From NCBI RefSeq assembly GCF_017303215.1, contig NZ_JAEMWU010000001.1, positions 310,001 to 374,000 on the forward strand: a DNA stretch of 64,000 bases. The letters are read 5' to 3'. The translations under genes and the position numbers were made by a program. Positions within the stretch are counted from its first letter, which is position 1; every line of letters starts with the position of its first letter. This document shows, one piece after another, positions 42,795 through 52,038 of this stretch. The notes under the pieces are model-generated. The model saw nothing but the letters and a program-made list of their open reading frames with translations. It ran no database searches and had not been told where the DNA came from. The stretch comes from Microbacterium esteraromaticum. Lineage in GTDB: Bacteria > Actinomycetota > Actinomycetes > Actinomycetales > Microbacteriaceae.

Positions 42795-43573
42795 CCCGAC
42801 TGCTCGTAGAAGAGGCAACCCTCGGCTACGCCGACCGCACGATCTGCACAGACGTCTCGGTCGACATCCCCGACGGCCGGTTCACCGTGATCATCGGCCC
42901 GAACGCCTGCGGCAAGTCCACGCTGCTGAAGAGCCTGACCCGCCTGCTCACGCCCACCAGCGGGCGGGTGATGCTCGACGGCCATGCCCTGCACGCCCAG
43001 CCCACCAAGCAGATCGCGCGCACGGTGGGTCTGTTGCCGCAGGGTCCCGTGGCGCCCGATGGCATCCGCGTGGTCGATCTCGTGCAGCGCGGTCGATATC
43101 CGCATCAGCGGCTGTTCTCGCCGTGGTCACCCGAGGACGAGCGGATTGTCGCCGACGCCATGGACGCCACCGGTGTGCGGCACCTGTCGGGCCGGATGGT
43201 CGACGAGCTCTCGGGTGGGCAGCGGCAGCGGGTGTGGATGGCCGTGGCCCTCGCCCAGAGCACGCCGATCCTGCTGCTCGACGAGCCGACCACCTATCTC
43301 GACCTCAGCCACCAGTTGGAGCTGCTCGAGCTGTGCCGCGACCTGAATCGGAGTCACGGTCACACGCTCGTGGCGGTGCTGCACGACCTCAATCAGGCGG
43401 CCCGCTACGCCGATCACATCATCGCGATGCACGACGGCAGCGTCGTCGCCACCGGAGCCCCCGATGAGGTGATCACCGAGAGCCTGCTCGCCGAGGTCTT
43501 CGGTCTGGATGCCCGGGTGCTCACCGACCCAGAATCCGGCAGCCCGCTCGTGGTGCCCCGGTGGCACCACTGA
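42791..43573 (+). CDS. Iron-siderophore ABC transporter ATPase
   Basis: This 260-aa FecE/FepC-type ATPase has Walker A GPNACGKSTLL, signature ELSGGQRQRVWMA, Walker B ILLLDEPTTYLDL and the switch histidine in LVAVLHDLN. It completes the four-gene importer and is followed by a strong terminator. Confidence 0.97.
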   Translation: MTRLLVEEATLGYADRTICTDVSVDIPDGRFTVIIGPNACGKSTLLKSLTRLLTPTSGRVMLDGHALHAQPTKQIARTVGLLPQGPVAPDGIRVVDLVQRGRYPHQRLFSPWSPEDERIVADAMDATGVRHLSGRMVDELSGGQRQRVWMAVALAQSTPILLLDEPTTYLDLSHQLELLELCRDLNRSHGHTLVAVLHDLNQAARYADHIIAMHDGSVVATGAPDEVITESLLAEVFGLDARVLTDPESGSPLVVPRWHH

Positions 43574-43589
43574 GCGGGACCCGCGGGGT

Positions 43590-43626
43590 GGTGAGGGCGA
43601 TCCGACACTGTCGGATCGCCCTCACC
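43590..43626 (+). terminator. Terminator after the iron importer
   Basis: GGTGAGGGCGATCCGACA (43590-43607) and its reverse complement TGTCGGATCGCCCTCACC (43609-43626) form an 18-bp near-continuous hairpin 17 bases past the ATPase stop codon. Confidence 0.85.
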
Positions 43627-43656
43627 GTCCGACGTGGAATCGTCGCGGGATAGCGC

Positions 43657-44514
43657 TCAGCGCACGACCGCGGGCACGTCGGCCCACAGCGCCCGCTCGG
43701 CGGCTTCCGGTGCTGCCGGAATCCGCCCCGCGCCGTCGGGCTCGGGGATGGCTGCCAGCAGCGCCTGCGTGTACGGATGCTGCGGATCGCCCCACAGCTG
43801 ATCGGTCGGGCCCGACTCAAGCACGCGCCCGGAGAACATCACGAACGTGCGGTCGGCGATGCGTCGCACCACGGCGAGGTCGTGCGAGATGAACAGCATT
43901 CCCGCGCCGGCTTCCGAGACGAGGTCGCGCATGAGCGCCGCGACGCTGGTCTGCGTCGACGCGTCCAGTGCCGAGATCGGCTCGTCGGCGACGAGCAGCT
44001 GCGGACGCGCGGCGAGTGCCCGCGCAATGGCGATGCGCTGCTTCTGCCCGCCCGAGAACTGGTGCGGGAACTTCGTGGCGGATGCCGTCGGCAGGCCGAC
44101 ACGCTCCAGCCACTCCTCCACACGCGAGCCTTCGGCTCCGCGGGCCAATGCGGTGGCGACGCCGTCCTGGATCTGATCGCCCACGCGGCGGCGCGGGTTC
44201 AGCGACGTCGACGGGTCCTGGAAGACCATCTGGATGCCCGTCAGGCGCTTCGGACGACGGCGCATGCGCAGCGGGGTGATCTCCTCACCACGAAAGCGCG
44301 CGCTACCGCCGGCGAGGCGCTCGATGCCGACGGCCGCGCGGGCCAGGCTCGACTTGCCACTGCCGGACTCGCCGACCAGGGCGACCGTCTCACCGGCGTG
44401 CACCTGGATCGAGACGTCGTTGACGGCGACGACGGGCGGGTGGCCCGGGTAGCTCACGACGATGTTCTGCGCGTCGAGAACGACGGTGTCGGAGGTGGCC
44501 TTCGCGTCAGGCAT
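43657..44514 (-). CDS. Peptide ABC transporter ATPase (DppF/OppF type)
   Basis: This 285-aa ATPase of a dipeptide/oligopeptide importer has Walker A GESGSGKSSLARA, QMVFQDPSTSLNPRR, signature FSGGQKQRIAIARAL and Walker B LLVADEPISALDAS. The C-terminus has the oligopeptide-transporter extension (LWGDPQHPYTQALLAAIPEP). It overlaps the DppD gene by eight bases. It is the last gene of the operon. Confidence 0.95.
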   Translation of the reverse strand: MPDAKATSDTVVLDAQNIVVSYPGHPPVVAVNDVSIQVHAGETVALVGESGSGKSSLARAAVGIERLAGGSARFRGEEITPLRMRRRPKRLTGIQMVFQDPSTSLNPRRRVGDQIQDGVATALARGAEGSRVEEWLERVGLPTASATKFPHQFSGGQKQRIAIARALAARPQLLVADEPISALDASTQTSVAALMRDLVSEAGAGMLFISHDLAVVRRIADRTFVMFSGRVLESGPTDQLWGDPQHPYTQALLAAIPEPDGAGRIPAAPEAAERALWADVPAVVR

Positions 44515-45298
44515 CCTGATCGTCTCCTTCGATGCTCGATCCGGGCAAGGCGGCCAGCAGCTGTCGGGTGTACTCGTGCTGCGGCGACCGGAAGAGGGTC
44601 TCGCGGTCGGCGCGCTCGACCAGACGACCGTCCTTCATCACGGCCACCTCGTCGGCAATCGCACTCATCACGCCGAGATCGTGGGTGACCAGCAGCACGG
44701 CGATCTGCCGTTCGTCGGCGAGTTCGCGCAGCAGGGTGAGGATGCCCGCCTGCACGGTCACGTCGAGCGCGGTGGTCGGCTCGTCGGCCAGCAGCACGTC
44801 GGGGTCGCACGCGAGTGCGCAGGCGATCGCGATGCGCTGACGCTGCCCGCCCGAGAACTGGTGCGGGTAGCGCTTGAGCGCCGCCTCGGGGGCAGGCACC
44901 TGCACGCGTTCGAGCAGTTCAATCGCCCGGGCGCGAGCGGCGTCCTTCTTGAGCCCGAGGTGCACCTTCATGTGGTCGGTGAGCTGACGGCCCACCTGGA
45001 TCTGCGGGTGCAGCGACGCGGACGGGTCCTGGAACACCATGGCGATGCGACGGCCGCGCACCGTGTTCAGGGCGCGCCGACGCATGCCGATCAGCTCGGT
45101 GTCGCCGAGACGGATCGAGCCGCCCGTGCGCGCGTGACGGGGCAGCAGACCGAGCACGGCCATCGCCGTGAGGGTCTTGCCCGAACCGGATTCGCCGGCC
45201 AGGCCGTGGATGCGTCCGGCTTCCAGCGTCAGCGTCAGGCCCTTGACCAGCGGCCGGCCGATGTCGACGGTGAGATCACGGATGTCGAGGATGCTCAT
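44507..45298 (-). CDS. Peptide ABC transporter ATPase (DppD/OppD type)
   Basis: This 263-aa ATPase is the second of the pair, with Walker A GESGSGKTLTAMA, MVFQDPSASLHPQIQVG, signature FSGGQRQRIAIACAL and Walker B VLLADEPTTALDV. The ATG at 45298 overlaps the DppC stop. It is expected to form a heterodimer with the DppF-type protein. Confidence 0.95.
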   Translation of the reverse strand: MSILDIRDLTVDIGRPLVKGLTLTLEAGRIHGLAGESGSGKTLTAMAVLGLLPRHARTGGSIRLGDTELIGMRRRALNTVRGRRIAMVFQDPSASLHPQIQVGRQLTDHMKVHLGLKKDAARARAIELLERVQVPAPEAALKRYPHQFSGGQRQRIAIACALACDPDVLLADEPTTALDVTVQAGILTLLRELADERQIAVLLVTHDLGVMSAIADEVAVMKDGRLVERADRETLFRSPQHEYTRQLLAALPGSSIEGDDQDA

Positions 45299-46203
45299 GC
45301 GCTGCCTCCGCTCGATGCGGCCAGGTCGCTCTGCTTCTCGTGCGTGACCTCGGCGGTCGGGTCGAGCACGTCGCGCATCGCGTCGCCGATGAAGTTGAAG
45401 GCGAGCACCACGGTGAGGATCGCCAGACCCGGGAAGACACCGAGCCACCAGGCGTCGAAGTTCTGCATGGCCGCCGAGATCATCGATCCCCATTCGGCCA
45501 TCGGCGGCTGCGCGCCGAGGCCCAGGAACGACAGTCCCGACAGCAGCAGGATCGCCGTGCCGATGTCGAGGGTGGCCAGCACCAGCAGGGGGCCGGCGGT
45601 GTTGGGCAGAATGTCGACGAGCAGGGTGCGCGCCGGCGAGTGGCCGAGCAGTCGCCCGGCGATGACGTAGTTCTGGCCGCGCAACGACAGCACGATGCTG
45701 CGCATCACGCGGGAGTACTGCGGCCATGACACCACGACCGCGGCGATCACGGCGTTGAACAGCGACGGCCCGAGCGAGGCGGTCACGACCATCGCGAGGA
45801 TCACGGTCGGGAACGCCATGAACAGGTCGGTGATGCGCATGAGGGTCTCATCGACCCAGCCGCCGAAGTATCCAGCCAAGGCGCCGATGGTGGCACCGAT
45901 CACCAGGGCGGCGATCACCAGTGTCAGGGCGAGGGGGATGGTGACGGTCGCGCCGGTCATCAGGCGCGAGAAGATGTCGCGGCCGTTGCCGTCGGTGCCC
46001 AGCAGCGTGTCGATGCCCGGCTCCTGCAGGCGCGGCAGCACCTGAGCGTTGGGCGGGTAGGGCACCCACCACTGGGCGGTGAAGGCGACGATCACCCAGG
46101 CAATGGCGATGACCGAGCCGATGACGCCGAGCGGCGTACGCCAGGCCCGGGGCCAGCGCAGCTTCAGACGCCGCGGCATGCGGGGTTGTTCAAGGGTGCT
46201 CAC
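45295..46203 (-). CDS. Peptide ABC transporter permease (DppC type)
   Basis: This 302-aa permease has six transmembrane helices and the GTDGNGRDIFSRLMTGAT motif typical of OppC/DppC, plus the EAA-like loop LLGHSPARTLLVDILPN. It overlaps both neighbouring genes by four bases. Confidence 0.95.
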   Translation of the reverse strand: MSTLEQPRMPRRLKLRWPRAWRTPLGVIGSVIAIAWVIVAFTAQWWVPYPPNAQVLPRLQEPGIDTLLGTDGNGRDIFSRLMTGATVTIPLALTLVIAALVIGATIGALAGYFGGWVDETLMRITDLFMAFPTVILAMVVTASLGPSLFNAVIAAVVVSWPQYSRVMRSIVLSLRGQNYVIAGRLLGHSPARTLLVDILPNTAGPLLVLATLDIGTAILLLSGLSFLGLGAQPPMAEWGSMISAAMQNFDAWWLGVFPGLAILTVVLAFNFIGDAMRDVLDPTAEVTHEKQSDLAASSGGSA

Positions 46204-47261
46204 GCGATCCTCACTCTCGGATCCAGCACTCCGTAGAGCAGGTCGACGATGAAGTTGATCAACAGGTAGATGATGCCGACGACGAGACCGACGCCCATGA
46301 TGCCGGGCAGATCGAGGTTGGCCGCCGAGTTGTAGGCGTATGTGCCCAGGCCCGGCCAGGCGAAGACGGACTCGACGAGGACGGTGCCCGACAGCAGCGC
46401 CCCGAAGGCGACACCGACGACGGTCAGCACCGGCAGTGCCGCGCCGCGCAGCACGTAGTCGACGATCACGCGCATCGCGGGCAGGCCCTTGGCGCGGGCG
46501 GCGCGCACGTAGTCGCTGGCCAGCACTTCGAGCACCGAAGTGCGAATGAAGCGGGTGAGCAGGCCGATGGTCACCAGCGAGAGCACCATCACCGGCAGCG
46601 CCAGGTGTGCCATCGCGTCGGCCCAGCCCACGGCGTCGCCGTTGAGCAGATAGTCGATGGTGTACAGCCCGGTCACGCGGGGCGGCGGGATGATCGACGG
46701 TGAGATGCGTCCCGATCCCGGAGCGATGCCGAGGTTCAGGAAGAAGAAGTAGAAGCTGACCAGGGCCAGCCAGAACGTGGGGACGCTCAGCCCGATCAGG
46801 GTGACCACCCGCACGACCTGGTCTGTGACCAGGCCGCGCCGGTAGGCCGCCAGGGTGCCGAGCACGAGGCTGACGGCGAGACTGAGGATGATCGCGCAGA
46901 TCGCGATCTCGATGGTCGCCGGTACGGCCTTGGCCAGGTCGGCGGTGACCGGCTGCCCGGTGACCAGGGAGGTACCCAGGTCACCGCGCAGCAGGTTGCC
47001 CATGTAAATGAAGTACTGCACGAACAGGGGCTGGTCGAGACCGTGTGCCTTGATGAAGGCCTCACGCGTCTCGGGGTTCTGCGACGCCCCCTCACCCAGT
47101 GCCGCGGAGACAGGGTCTCCGGGCACCAGGTTGGTGAGGAGGAACGTCACGATCGTGACGCCGAGCAGCAGCAGCAGAGACGTGCCGCCCCGGCGCAGCA
47201 GGTACCCCGCGAGGGGAGATTTCTTACGCTGCGCCTGAGTCTGCACAGCCACTGTCGTCAT
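46200..47261 (-). CDS. Peptide ABC transporter permease (DppB type)
   Basis: This 353-aa permease begins at the ATG at 47261. It has the OppB/DppB motifs LLRRGGTSLLLLLGVTIVTF and LVPGDPVSAALG, and the EAA-like loop YVRAARAKGLPAMRVIVDYVLRGA. It is 14 bases downstream of the binding-protein gene. Confidence 0.95.
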   Translation of the reverse strand: MTTVAVQTQAQRKKSPLAGYLLRRGGTSLLLLLGVTIVTFLLTNLVPGDPVSAALGEGASQNPETREAFIKAHGLDQPLFVQYFIYMGNLLRGDLGTSLVTGQPVTADLAKAVPATIEIAICAIILSLAVSLVLGTLAAYRRGLVTDQVVRVVTLIGLSVPTFWLALVSFYFFFLNLGIAPGSGRISPSIIPPPRVTGLYTIDYLLNGDAVGWADAMAHLALPVMVLSLVTIGLLTRFIRTSVLEVLASDYVRAARAKGLPAMRVIVDYVLRGAALPVLTVVGVAFGALLSGTVLVESVFAWPGLGTYAYNSAANLDLPGIMGVGLVVGIIYLLINFIVDLLYGVLDPRVRIA

Positions 47262-47275
47262 CACAGGGGGTCCTG

Positions 47276-48871
47276 TCAGCCCGCGGGCGTGATCTCGGCG
47301 ATGTCCATCTCCCACACGGAGTTGTAGACAGCGCCCTCGACCTGGTCGGAGGAGGCGATGTTGCGACCGGGCACGATCATCGGAACGAACGGACCCTCGG
47401 CCTGCATGGCCTCGGCGAACTCGGTGAACGCGTTGGTGCGCAGCGCGGGGTCGGTTGCGGTGGCAGCTCCTGCGGCGAGACCGGCGATCTCGGGGTTGGC
47501 GTCAGCGGTCCAGCCCGAACGCAGGCCCACCTTCAGGCCCGGTGCGAACGGCAGGAAGTTGGCCGAGTCGGCGTAGTCGGGGCCCCAGAACCACAGTCCG
47601 AAGCCCTCCTTGCCGTTGACGTAGGCGTCGAGCTCGGTGGCGAACGGCGCGGGCGCCAGTTCGACGTTCACACCGGCATCCTTCAGCTGTGCCTGGATGC
47701 GCTCGGCAAGCGGGGTGAACTCCACGCCACCGACCGGGTAGTCGTTCGGGAACTGCAGGGTGAGGGTCTGGCCGGTGTAGCCGGCGGCCTCGAAGGCGGC
47801 GGCGGCCTTGTCGAGATCCTGCGTGATGCCCTCGTCCAGTGCGCCCTCGAATCCGGGCGGGATGACGCCGGTTGCCTGCACGGAGCCCGCGCCGGCGAGT
47901 TCCAGCAGGGCCGAGTAGTCGAGTGCGTAGCGGATGCCCTCGGCGAGCTTCACGTTCGCCAGGTCGCCGTTGATGTCGGCCGACTGGTTCAGCAGCAGGA
48001 AGATCGTCTGACCCGAGGGAACCGAGTCGACCGTGATGCCCTCGCCGAGGCCGGCGACCTGGTCACCGTTGAGGTCCATCGCGACGGTCGAGTCGCCACC
48101 CTTGAGGTTGGCGAGCTGCGTGGCGCTCTCGCTGACGTTGCGGATGACGACGCGGTCGTACGCGGGCTCTTCGTCGCCGTTGTACTCCTCGTTCGCCTTC
48201 AGCACGATCTGCGAGCTGAGGTCGAGGGTGTCGAGCACGAACGGGCCGGAACCGGCCGACGCGCCGTCAAGGAACGCCTGCGCGCTGTCGGTGCCATCGG
48301 TGGCACCGCCGTTCTCGATCACGACATCGGCGTTGACGATGCCCAGTGCGGGGTTGGCGAGGATGGCCGGCAGCTGCAGCAGCGGCGTCTCGGTGGTGAA
48401 GCTGATCGTCTTGGCGTCGACCTCTTCGATGGTGACCCCGCCGAGCAGGAAGTTCGGCTTGGCGTCGGTCATGCCCTGGATGCGCTGCAGCGAGAACACG
48501 ACGTCCTTCGCCTCGATCGGCGAGCCGTCCGAGAAGACGCGACCGTCTTCGAGCGTGAAGGTGAACTCGGTGGCGCCGTCGTTGGCCTCCCACGATGCGA
48601 GTCCGGGGACCGGGGTCGAGACGTCGGAGCCTTCGAAGTCGACCAGGGTCTCGTAGATCGCCTTGGCGACCATGTTGCCGGTCGGGTCGTAGGTGTGCCC
48701 CGGGTCGGCGGTCTCGACCGAGAACGCGGTGTCGATGACAAGCGAGCCACCGGCGGAGTTCGAGCCGCCCGTGTTGCCGCTGTTGGCGGAGTTTCCTCCC
48801 GAGCAGCCGGTGATAGCGAGGAGCGACACCGCTCCGAGGGCAATCGCCGACTTGCGCAGCGTCGACAGCAT
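47276..48871 (-). CDS. Peptide ABC transporter substrate-binding lipoprotein
   Basis: This 531-aa SBP_bac_5 family lipoprotein has the lipobox ITGC at the end of its signal peptide. The family core YDPTGNMVAKAIYETLVDFEG and IRYALDYSALLELAGAG are visible. The ATG at 48871 follows GGAGG at ideal spacing. It is the first gene of the five-gene Dpp operon; the natural ligand (peptide, nickel or other) cannot be told. Confidence 0.94.
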   Translation of the reverse strand: MLSTLRKSAIALGAVSLLAITGCSGGNSANSGNTGGSNSAGGSLVIDTAFSVETADPGHTYDPTGNMVAKAIYETLVDFEGSDVSTPVPGLASWEANDGATEFTFTLEDGRVFSDGSPIEAKDVVFSLQRIQGMTDAKPNFLLGGVTIEEVDAKTISFTTETPLLQLPAILANPALGIVNADVVIENGGATDGTDSAQAFLDGASAGSGPFVLDTLDLSSQIVLKANEEYNGDEEPAYDRVVIRNVSESATQLANLKGGDSTVAMDLNGDQVAGLGEGITVDSVPSGQTIFLLLNQSADINGDLANVKLAEGIRYALDYSALLELAGAGSVQATGVIPPGFEGALDEGITQDLDKAAAAFEAAGYTGQTLTLQFPNDYPVGGVEFTPLAERIQAQLKDAGVNVELAPAPFATELDAYVNGKEGFGLWFWGPDYADSANFLPFAPGLKVGLRSGWTADANPEIAGLAAGAATATDPALRTNAFTEFAEAMQAEGPFVPMIVPGRNIASSDQVEGAVYNSVWEMDIAEITPAG

Positions 48872-48961
48872 GGATACCTCCATTGGCAGGGATGTGGGGT
48901 GCGGTCGACTCGGGTGTGGACGACCGTGTTCACATTCGCATGATGTGCGACGATCTGTCCA

Positions 48962-48975
48962 ATGACTAACGTCAT
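48962..48975. promoter_or_regulatory. ATGAC-N4-GTCAT palindrome in the Lrp/Dpp divergent promoter
   Basis: ATGAC-TAAC-GTCAT lies between the divergent Dpp operon and Lrp/AsnC gene, 42 bases before the latter. It suits an Lrp-type regulator and would allow both genes to be controlled. Confidence 0.45.
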
Positions 48976-49016
48976 ACAGACGAAACTTGTCGAACCAATG
49001 AAGGTGGGAATGCAGA

Positions 49017-49604
49017 ATGTCCAGCACTGATGCGGAACGGGCGCGCGATTCTGGACGAAGTGCCACTCCCTTGGATGCTGTCTCATACCGAATCCTCGAA
49101 CTTCTGCGCGAGAACGGACGGATTTCGATCGCAGCTCTCGCCGAGAAGGTGGGCATCTCGCGGGCGAACGCTTACGCCCGCGTCGAGGCACTTGTCAACG
49201 ACGGGGTGATCAGCGGATTCAGCGCGCGCGTCGACCCGGCCCGCGCCGGGCTGTCGATCGGAGCCATGATCTTCGTCACGGTGCATCCGCAGGCCTGGGC
49301 GTCGTTCCGTGCGCAGATCGCCGAGATGCCCGATATCGAGTACTGCGCGGTGACGACCGGTGAGCACGATGCGATGCTGCTCATTCGCGCCACCGATGTC
49401 AGCGGTGTGCACGAGTTCTCGACCGGGGTGATCGCCCAGCTGCCCGAGGTGCGCACGGTGGTCAGCGTCGTGGTTCTGGACGAAGTGATCCGCCGGCCCT
49501 ACCTGCTGCCGACGGATCTGCCCGAGCGAAGCCTCGAGGTTCCGCTGGGGATGACGCGGTGGACGCCGGCGAGCGCCGGCCGCAACACGCTGCCACCGCG
49601 CTGA
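49017..49604 (+). CDS. Lrp/AsnC-family regulator
   Basis: This 195-aa protein has an N-terminal winged helix (residues about 20-75: LDAVSYRILELLRENGRISI, AALAEKVGISRANAYARVEALV) and a RAM ligand-binding domain (about 80-165). It is somewhat longer than usual, with a C-terminal extension (residues 165-195). It is divergent from the Dpp operon and is the obvious regulator of it, perhaps in response to amino acids. Confidence 0.9.
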   Translation: MSSTDAERARDSGRSATPLDAVSYRILELLRENGRISIAALAEKVGISRANAYARVEALVNDGVISGFSARVDPARAGLSIGAMIFVTVHPQAWASFRAQIAEMPDIEYCAVTTGEHDAMLLIRATDVSGVHEFSTGVIAQLPEVRTVVSVVVLDEVIRRPYLLPTDLPERSLEVPLGMTRWTPASAGRNTLPPR

Positions 49605-49613
49605 AGAGATGAT

Positions 49614-49639
49614 TCCCCCGCGCCGAGGCGCGGGGGAAG
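49614..49639. terminator. Bidirectional terminator after the Lrp gene
   Basis: TTCCCCCGCGCC (49614-49625) and GGCGCGGGGGAA (49628-49639) form a perfect 12-bp stem closed by GA between convergent genes. Confidence 0.8.
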
Positions 49640-49645
49640 GGAGGG

Positions 49646-50002
49646 TCAGGCGGCGGTCTCGACGCAGACGCTCAGCTGAGGTGCGCCGTGCATCTCGTAG
49701 TGCTCGATCAGCTTCAGCATCCCGTCGTCGTCGACCTCGATGTCGCTCTCACCGTCTCCGGTGACGACCGAGCCGTCGGCGACGAGCACGTGCACGAACG
49801 AGACCCAGATGCGGTCACCGGTGCGGGTTCCGACGAACTTGCCGATCGTGACCGTGTCACCGGTGTAGTCGCCCCAGATGACCCCGTCCTGTTCGAAGTA
49901 GCGGAAGACGCTGGGCGCCTCGGGGTTCACGGCCGAGGTGGTCGACGAGACCATCTTGAAGATGCGGCCGTCGAGCGAAGGAAGGGTCTGAGTAACAGTC
50001 AC
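49646..50002 (-). CDS. Small lipocalin-like conserved protein
   Basis: This 118-aa protein reads as one compact beta-barrel (FRYFEQDGVIWGDYTGDTVTIGKFVGTRTGDRIWVSF, read in parts). Similar short proteins in Actinobacteria are often misnamed N-acetylglutamate synthase. No catalytic motif is visible. The GTG at 50002 is six bases downstream of GATAAT (50009-50014), a strong extended -10 box on the minus strand, so the message is probably leaderless. Confidence 0.6.
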   Translation of the reverse strand: MTVTQTLPSLDGRIFKMVSSTTSAVNPEAPSVFRYFEQDGVIWGDYTGDTVTIGKFVGTRTGDRIWVSFVHVLVADGSVVTGDGESDIEVDDDGMLKLIEHYEMHGAPQLSVCVETAA

Positions 50003-50157
50003 CTCTCGATTATCACCGGCCCGCGAAGGTGCCGCGTACGCGGGGTCTGGGGTCGACTGGAGAAAAGCCCGCACCGGGAGGATGCTGGGATCAGTTGCGG
50101 CGTCGGTGTGCGGCGCCGCGGGTAGAGGGATTCACAGCCCCTCGGAGAGGAACAGGC

Positions 50158-51192
50158 ATGAAGGCCATCCAGTACCGCGAGATCGGCAAGGGCCCCGAGC
50201 TCGTCGAGATCCCGACGCCCGAACCGGGTCCGGGTCAGATCCGATTGAAGGTGACCGCAGCCGGCCTGTGCCACTCGGACTGGTTCCTGATGGATCTGCC
50301 CGCTGACCAGTACATCTATCCGCTGCCGCTCACGCTCGGGCATGAAGGCGCCGGCGTCGTCGACAAGCTCGGTGATGGCGTCGAGGGCATCGAACTCGGC
50401 GGCTCGTACGCGATCTACGGACCGTGGGGCTGCGGGCAGTGCCACGCGTGCACGCAGGGCAAGGAGAACTACTGCACCCGGGCGGCAGAGCTCGGTATCG
50501 CCCCTCCTGGGCTTGGTGCCCCGGGTGCGATGGCCGAGTACGTGATCGTCGATGACGCCCGCCACCTCGTGCCGCTGGGTGACCTCGATCCCGTCGAGAC
50601 GGTGTCGCTGACCGATGCCGGTCTCACTCCGTACCACGCGATCATGTCGTCGGCGTCGAAGCTGCGCGCCGGCGCGACGGCCGTCGTCATCGGCGCGGGC
50701 GGCCTGGGTCACGTGGGCATCCAGGTGCTGCGCGCGGTCTCGCCCGCCACGGTCATCGCGCTCGACATCAACGATGAGAAGCTGTCGTTGGCGCGCGAGG
50801 TGGGTGCTCACCACACGCTGATGTCGGACGAATCGGCGGTCGCGAAGATCCGCGAGCTGACCGGCGGAGTGGGCGCCGAGGCGGTGTTCGACTTCACGGG
50901 CATGCAGGCGACGCTCGACATCGCGCGGCAGGTCGTCGCGGTCGATGGAGACATCCAGATCGTCGGCATCGGCGGCGGGCTGCTGCCGACCGGGTTCTTC
51001 TCGACGCCGTTCGGCGCGTCGGTGCGGGCTCCCTACTGGGGCAGCCGCAGCGAGCTGGTCGACGTGCTCGACCTCGCCCGCACGGGCTCGGTGGGCGTGC
51101 ACGTCGAGCGCTACACGCTCGATTCCGCCGTCGAGGCGTACGGCAAGCTGCACAGCGGCGCGGTGCGCGGCCGCGCGGTCGTCGTTCCCTGA
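50158..51192 (+). CDS. NAD(P)-dependent zinc alcohol dehydrogenase
   Basis: This 344-aa medium-chain dehydrogenase has the zinc-ligand motifs AAGLCHSDWFLMD, GHEGAGVV and GPWGCGQCHACTQGKENYC, and the Rossmann motif IGAGGLGHVGIQVLRA. It is distinct from AdhP and belongs to the broader group of secondary or benzyl-alcohol-type dehydrogenases. The ATG at 50158 follows GGAGAGG. No operon partner is adjacent. Confidence 0.92.
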   Translation: MKAIQYREIGKGPELVEIPTPEPGPGQIRLKVTAAGLCHSDWFLMDLPADQYIYPLPLTLGHEGAGVVDKLGDGVEGIELGGSYAIYGPWGCGQCHACTQGKENYCTRAAELGIAPPGLGAPGAMAEYVIVDDARHLVPLGDLDPVETVSLTDAGLTPYHAIMSSASKLRAGATAVVIGAGGLGHVGIQVLRAVSPATVIALDINDEKLSLAREVGAHHTLMSDESAVAKIRELTGGVGAEAVFDFTGMQATLDIARQVVAVDGDIQIVGIGGGLLPTGFFSTPFGASVRAPYWGSRSELVDVLDLARTGSVGVHVERYTLDSAVEAYGKLHSGAVRGRAVVVP

Positions 51193-51235
51193 GACTGAGT
51201 TCCCTGATACCGAGTTCTCTGACGCTGATCTGATG

Positions 51236-51270
51236 CCCCGGGCTCGCGGCCGTCGTGCCGCGGGCCTGGG
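51236..51270 (+). terminator. Imperfect hairpin after the zinc alcohol dehydrogenase
   Basis: CCCCGGGCTCGCGGC (51236-51250) can pair with GCCGCGGGCCTGGG (51257-51270) with two mismatches. It is a weak candidate terminator 43 bases after the stop codon at 51192. Confidence 0.4.
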
Positions 51271-51304
51271 TGCGTCCTGGCGAGAACGCGGCCGCGCGCA
51301 CCGC

Positions 51305-51745
51305 TCACGCCACGGTGCCCCGCGGCACGATCCAGCGGTGCGCGAACTCGGGATGCACCCGCGCGATGTTCTCGAAGTCGGCGTCGTAGTGCACGACGGC
51401 GACCTGCTGTTGGGAGTTCGTGTGGCGAATCGCCGTGGCCGCGATCTGCAGGTCACTGACGCCGACAGATCGGCCGATCCCCGCAGCGAGCAGCCCCGCC
51501 TGCAGGTCGACGGCGAGCTCGGCGACCCGGGCATCGGGCGGCAGGAAGATCTTGGCCGCGTGATTCGCCCGCACGAGCGTGGCATGCTCATGCGGCGAGC
51601 GCGCCGAGTATCCCTCTTCCAGCAGCTGCGGCAGACAACTGCCGAGGTCACCGGTGTCGAGGAGCGCCCCCAGCGCCGCCGCGACCTCAGTCGAGCGGTG
51701 CACACGTTGCACCACAGAGTTGTCAACCAGGTGGATGACCTTCAC
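51305..51745 (-). CDS. vapC: VapC-type PIN-domain toxin
   Basis: This 146-aa PIN-domain ribonuclease toxin has the expected acidic residues: D8 in HLVDNSV, a glutamate in QLLEEGYSA, an aspartate in GVSDLQIA and two aspartates in HYDADFE. It is coupled to the antitoxin by a four-base overlap. VapC toxins cleave tRNA or rRNA; the target is unknown here. Confidence 0.88.
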   Translation of the reverse strand: MKVIHLVDNSVVQRVHRSTEVAAALGALLDTGDLGSCLPQLLEEGYSARSPHEHATLVRANHAAKIFLPPDARVAELAVDLQAGLLAAGIGRSVGVSDLQIAATAIRHTNSQQQVAVVHYDADFENIARVHPEFAHRWIVPRGTVA

Positions 51746-51948
51746 CGTTGGGCGCCCTCGGTCACGTCTGTTCGGTCGAGTTCGATGGCCGCTCCCCCGC
51801 GAAGCAGGTCGATATAGCCGAGCGCTGCACCTCGGCGTGCGGCCTGCGCCAGTGCTTCGTTCACCGCGGCTTTCTTCGTCGTCGCGCCGGTCAGTTCCAT
51901 GACGCGAGCGAGCAGGTCGTCGTCGACATCGATGAGCGTCTTGGTCAT
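51742..51948 (-). CDS. vapB: VapB-type antitoxin
   Basis: This 68-aa protein resembles the VapB (type II toxin-antitoxin) family: TLIDVDDDLLARVMELTG and KKAAVNEALAQAARR form the DNA-binding strand-helix region, followed by a C-terminal segment that should bind VapC. It is expected to autoregulate through the direct repeat upstream. Confidence 0.88.
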   Translation of the reverse strand: MTKTLIDVDDDLLARVMELTGATTKKAAVNEALAQAARRGAALGYIDLLRGGAAIELDRTDVTEGAQR

Positions 51949-51965
51949 GGCATCATCCTTTGGCT

Positions 51966-51995
51966 TATATCCGAATAGTTTTCAGTATATATCCG
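51966..51995 (-). promoter_or_regulatory. Direct repeat in the vapBC promoter
   Basis: TATATCCG occurs at 51966-51973 and again at 51988-51995, 22 bp (two helix turns) apart. The A/T-rich stretch in this otherwise GC-rich DNA also holds the probable vapBC promoter. Confidence 0.55.
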
Positions 51996-52038
51996 CAGGT
52001 CCCCGTCAAGGTCGTCCCACCCGGGTACCGTGGGTGCC

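Noticed and set aside
47276..49156. A longer binding protein starting at 49156
   Set aside because: The extension lacks a signal peptide and overlaps the divergent Lrp gene; the lipobox signal begins at 48871 behind a good ribosome site.
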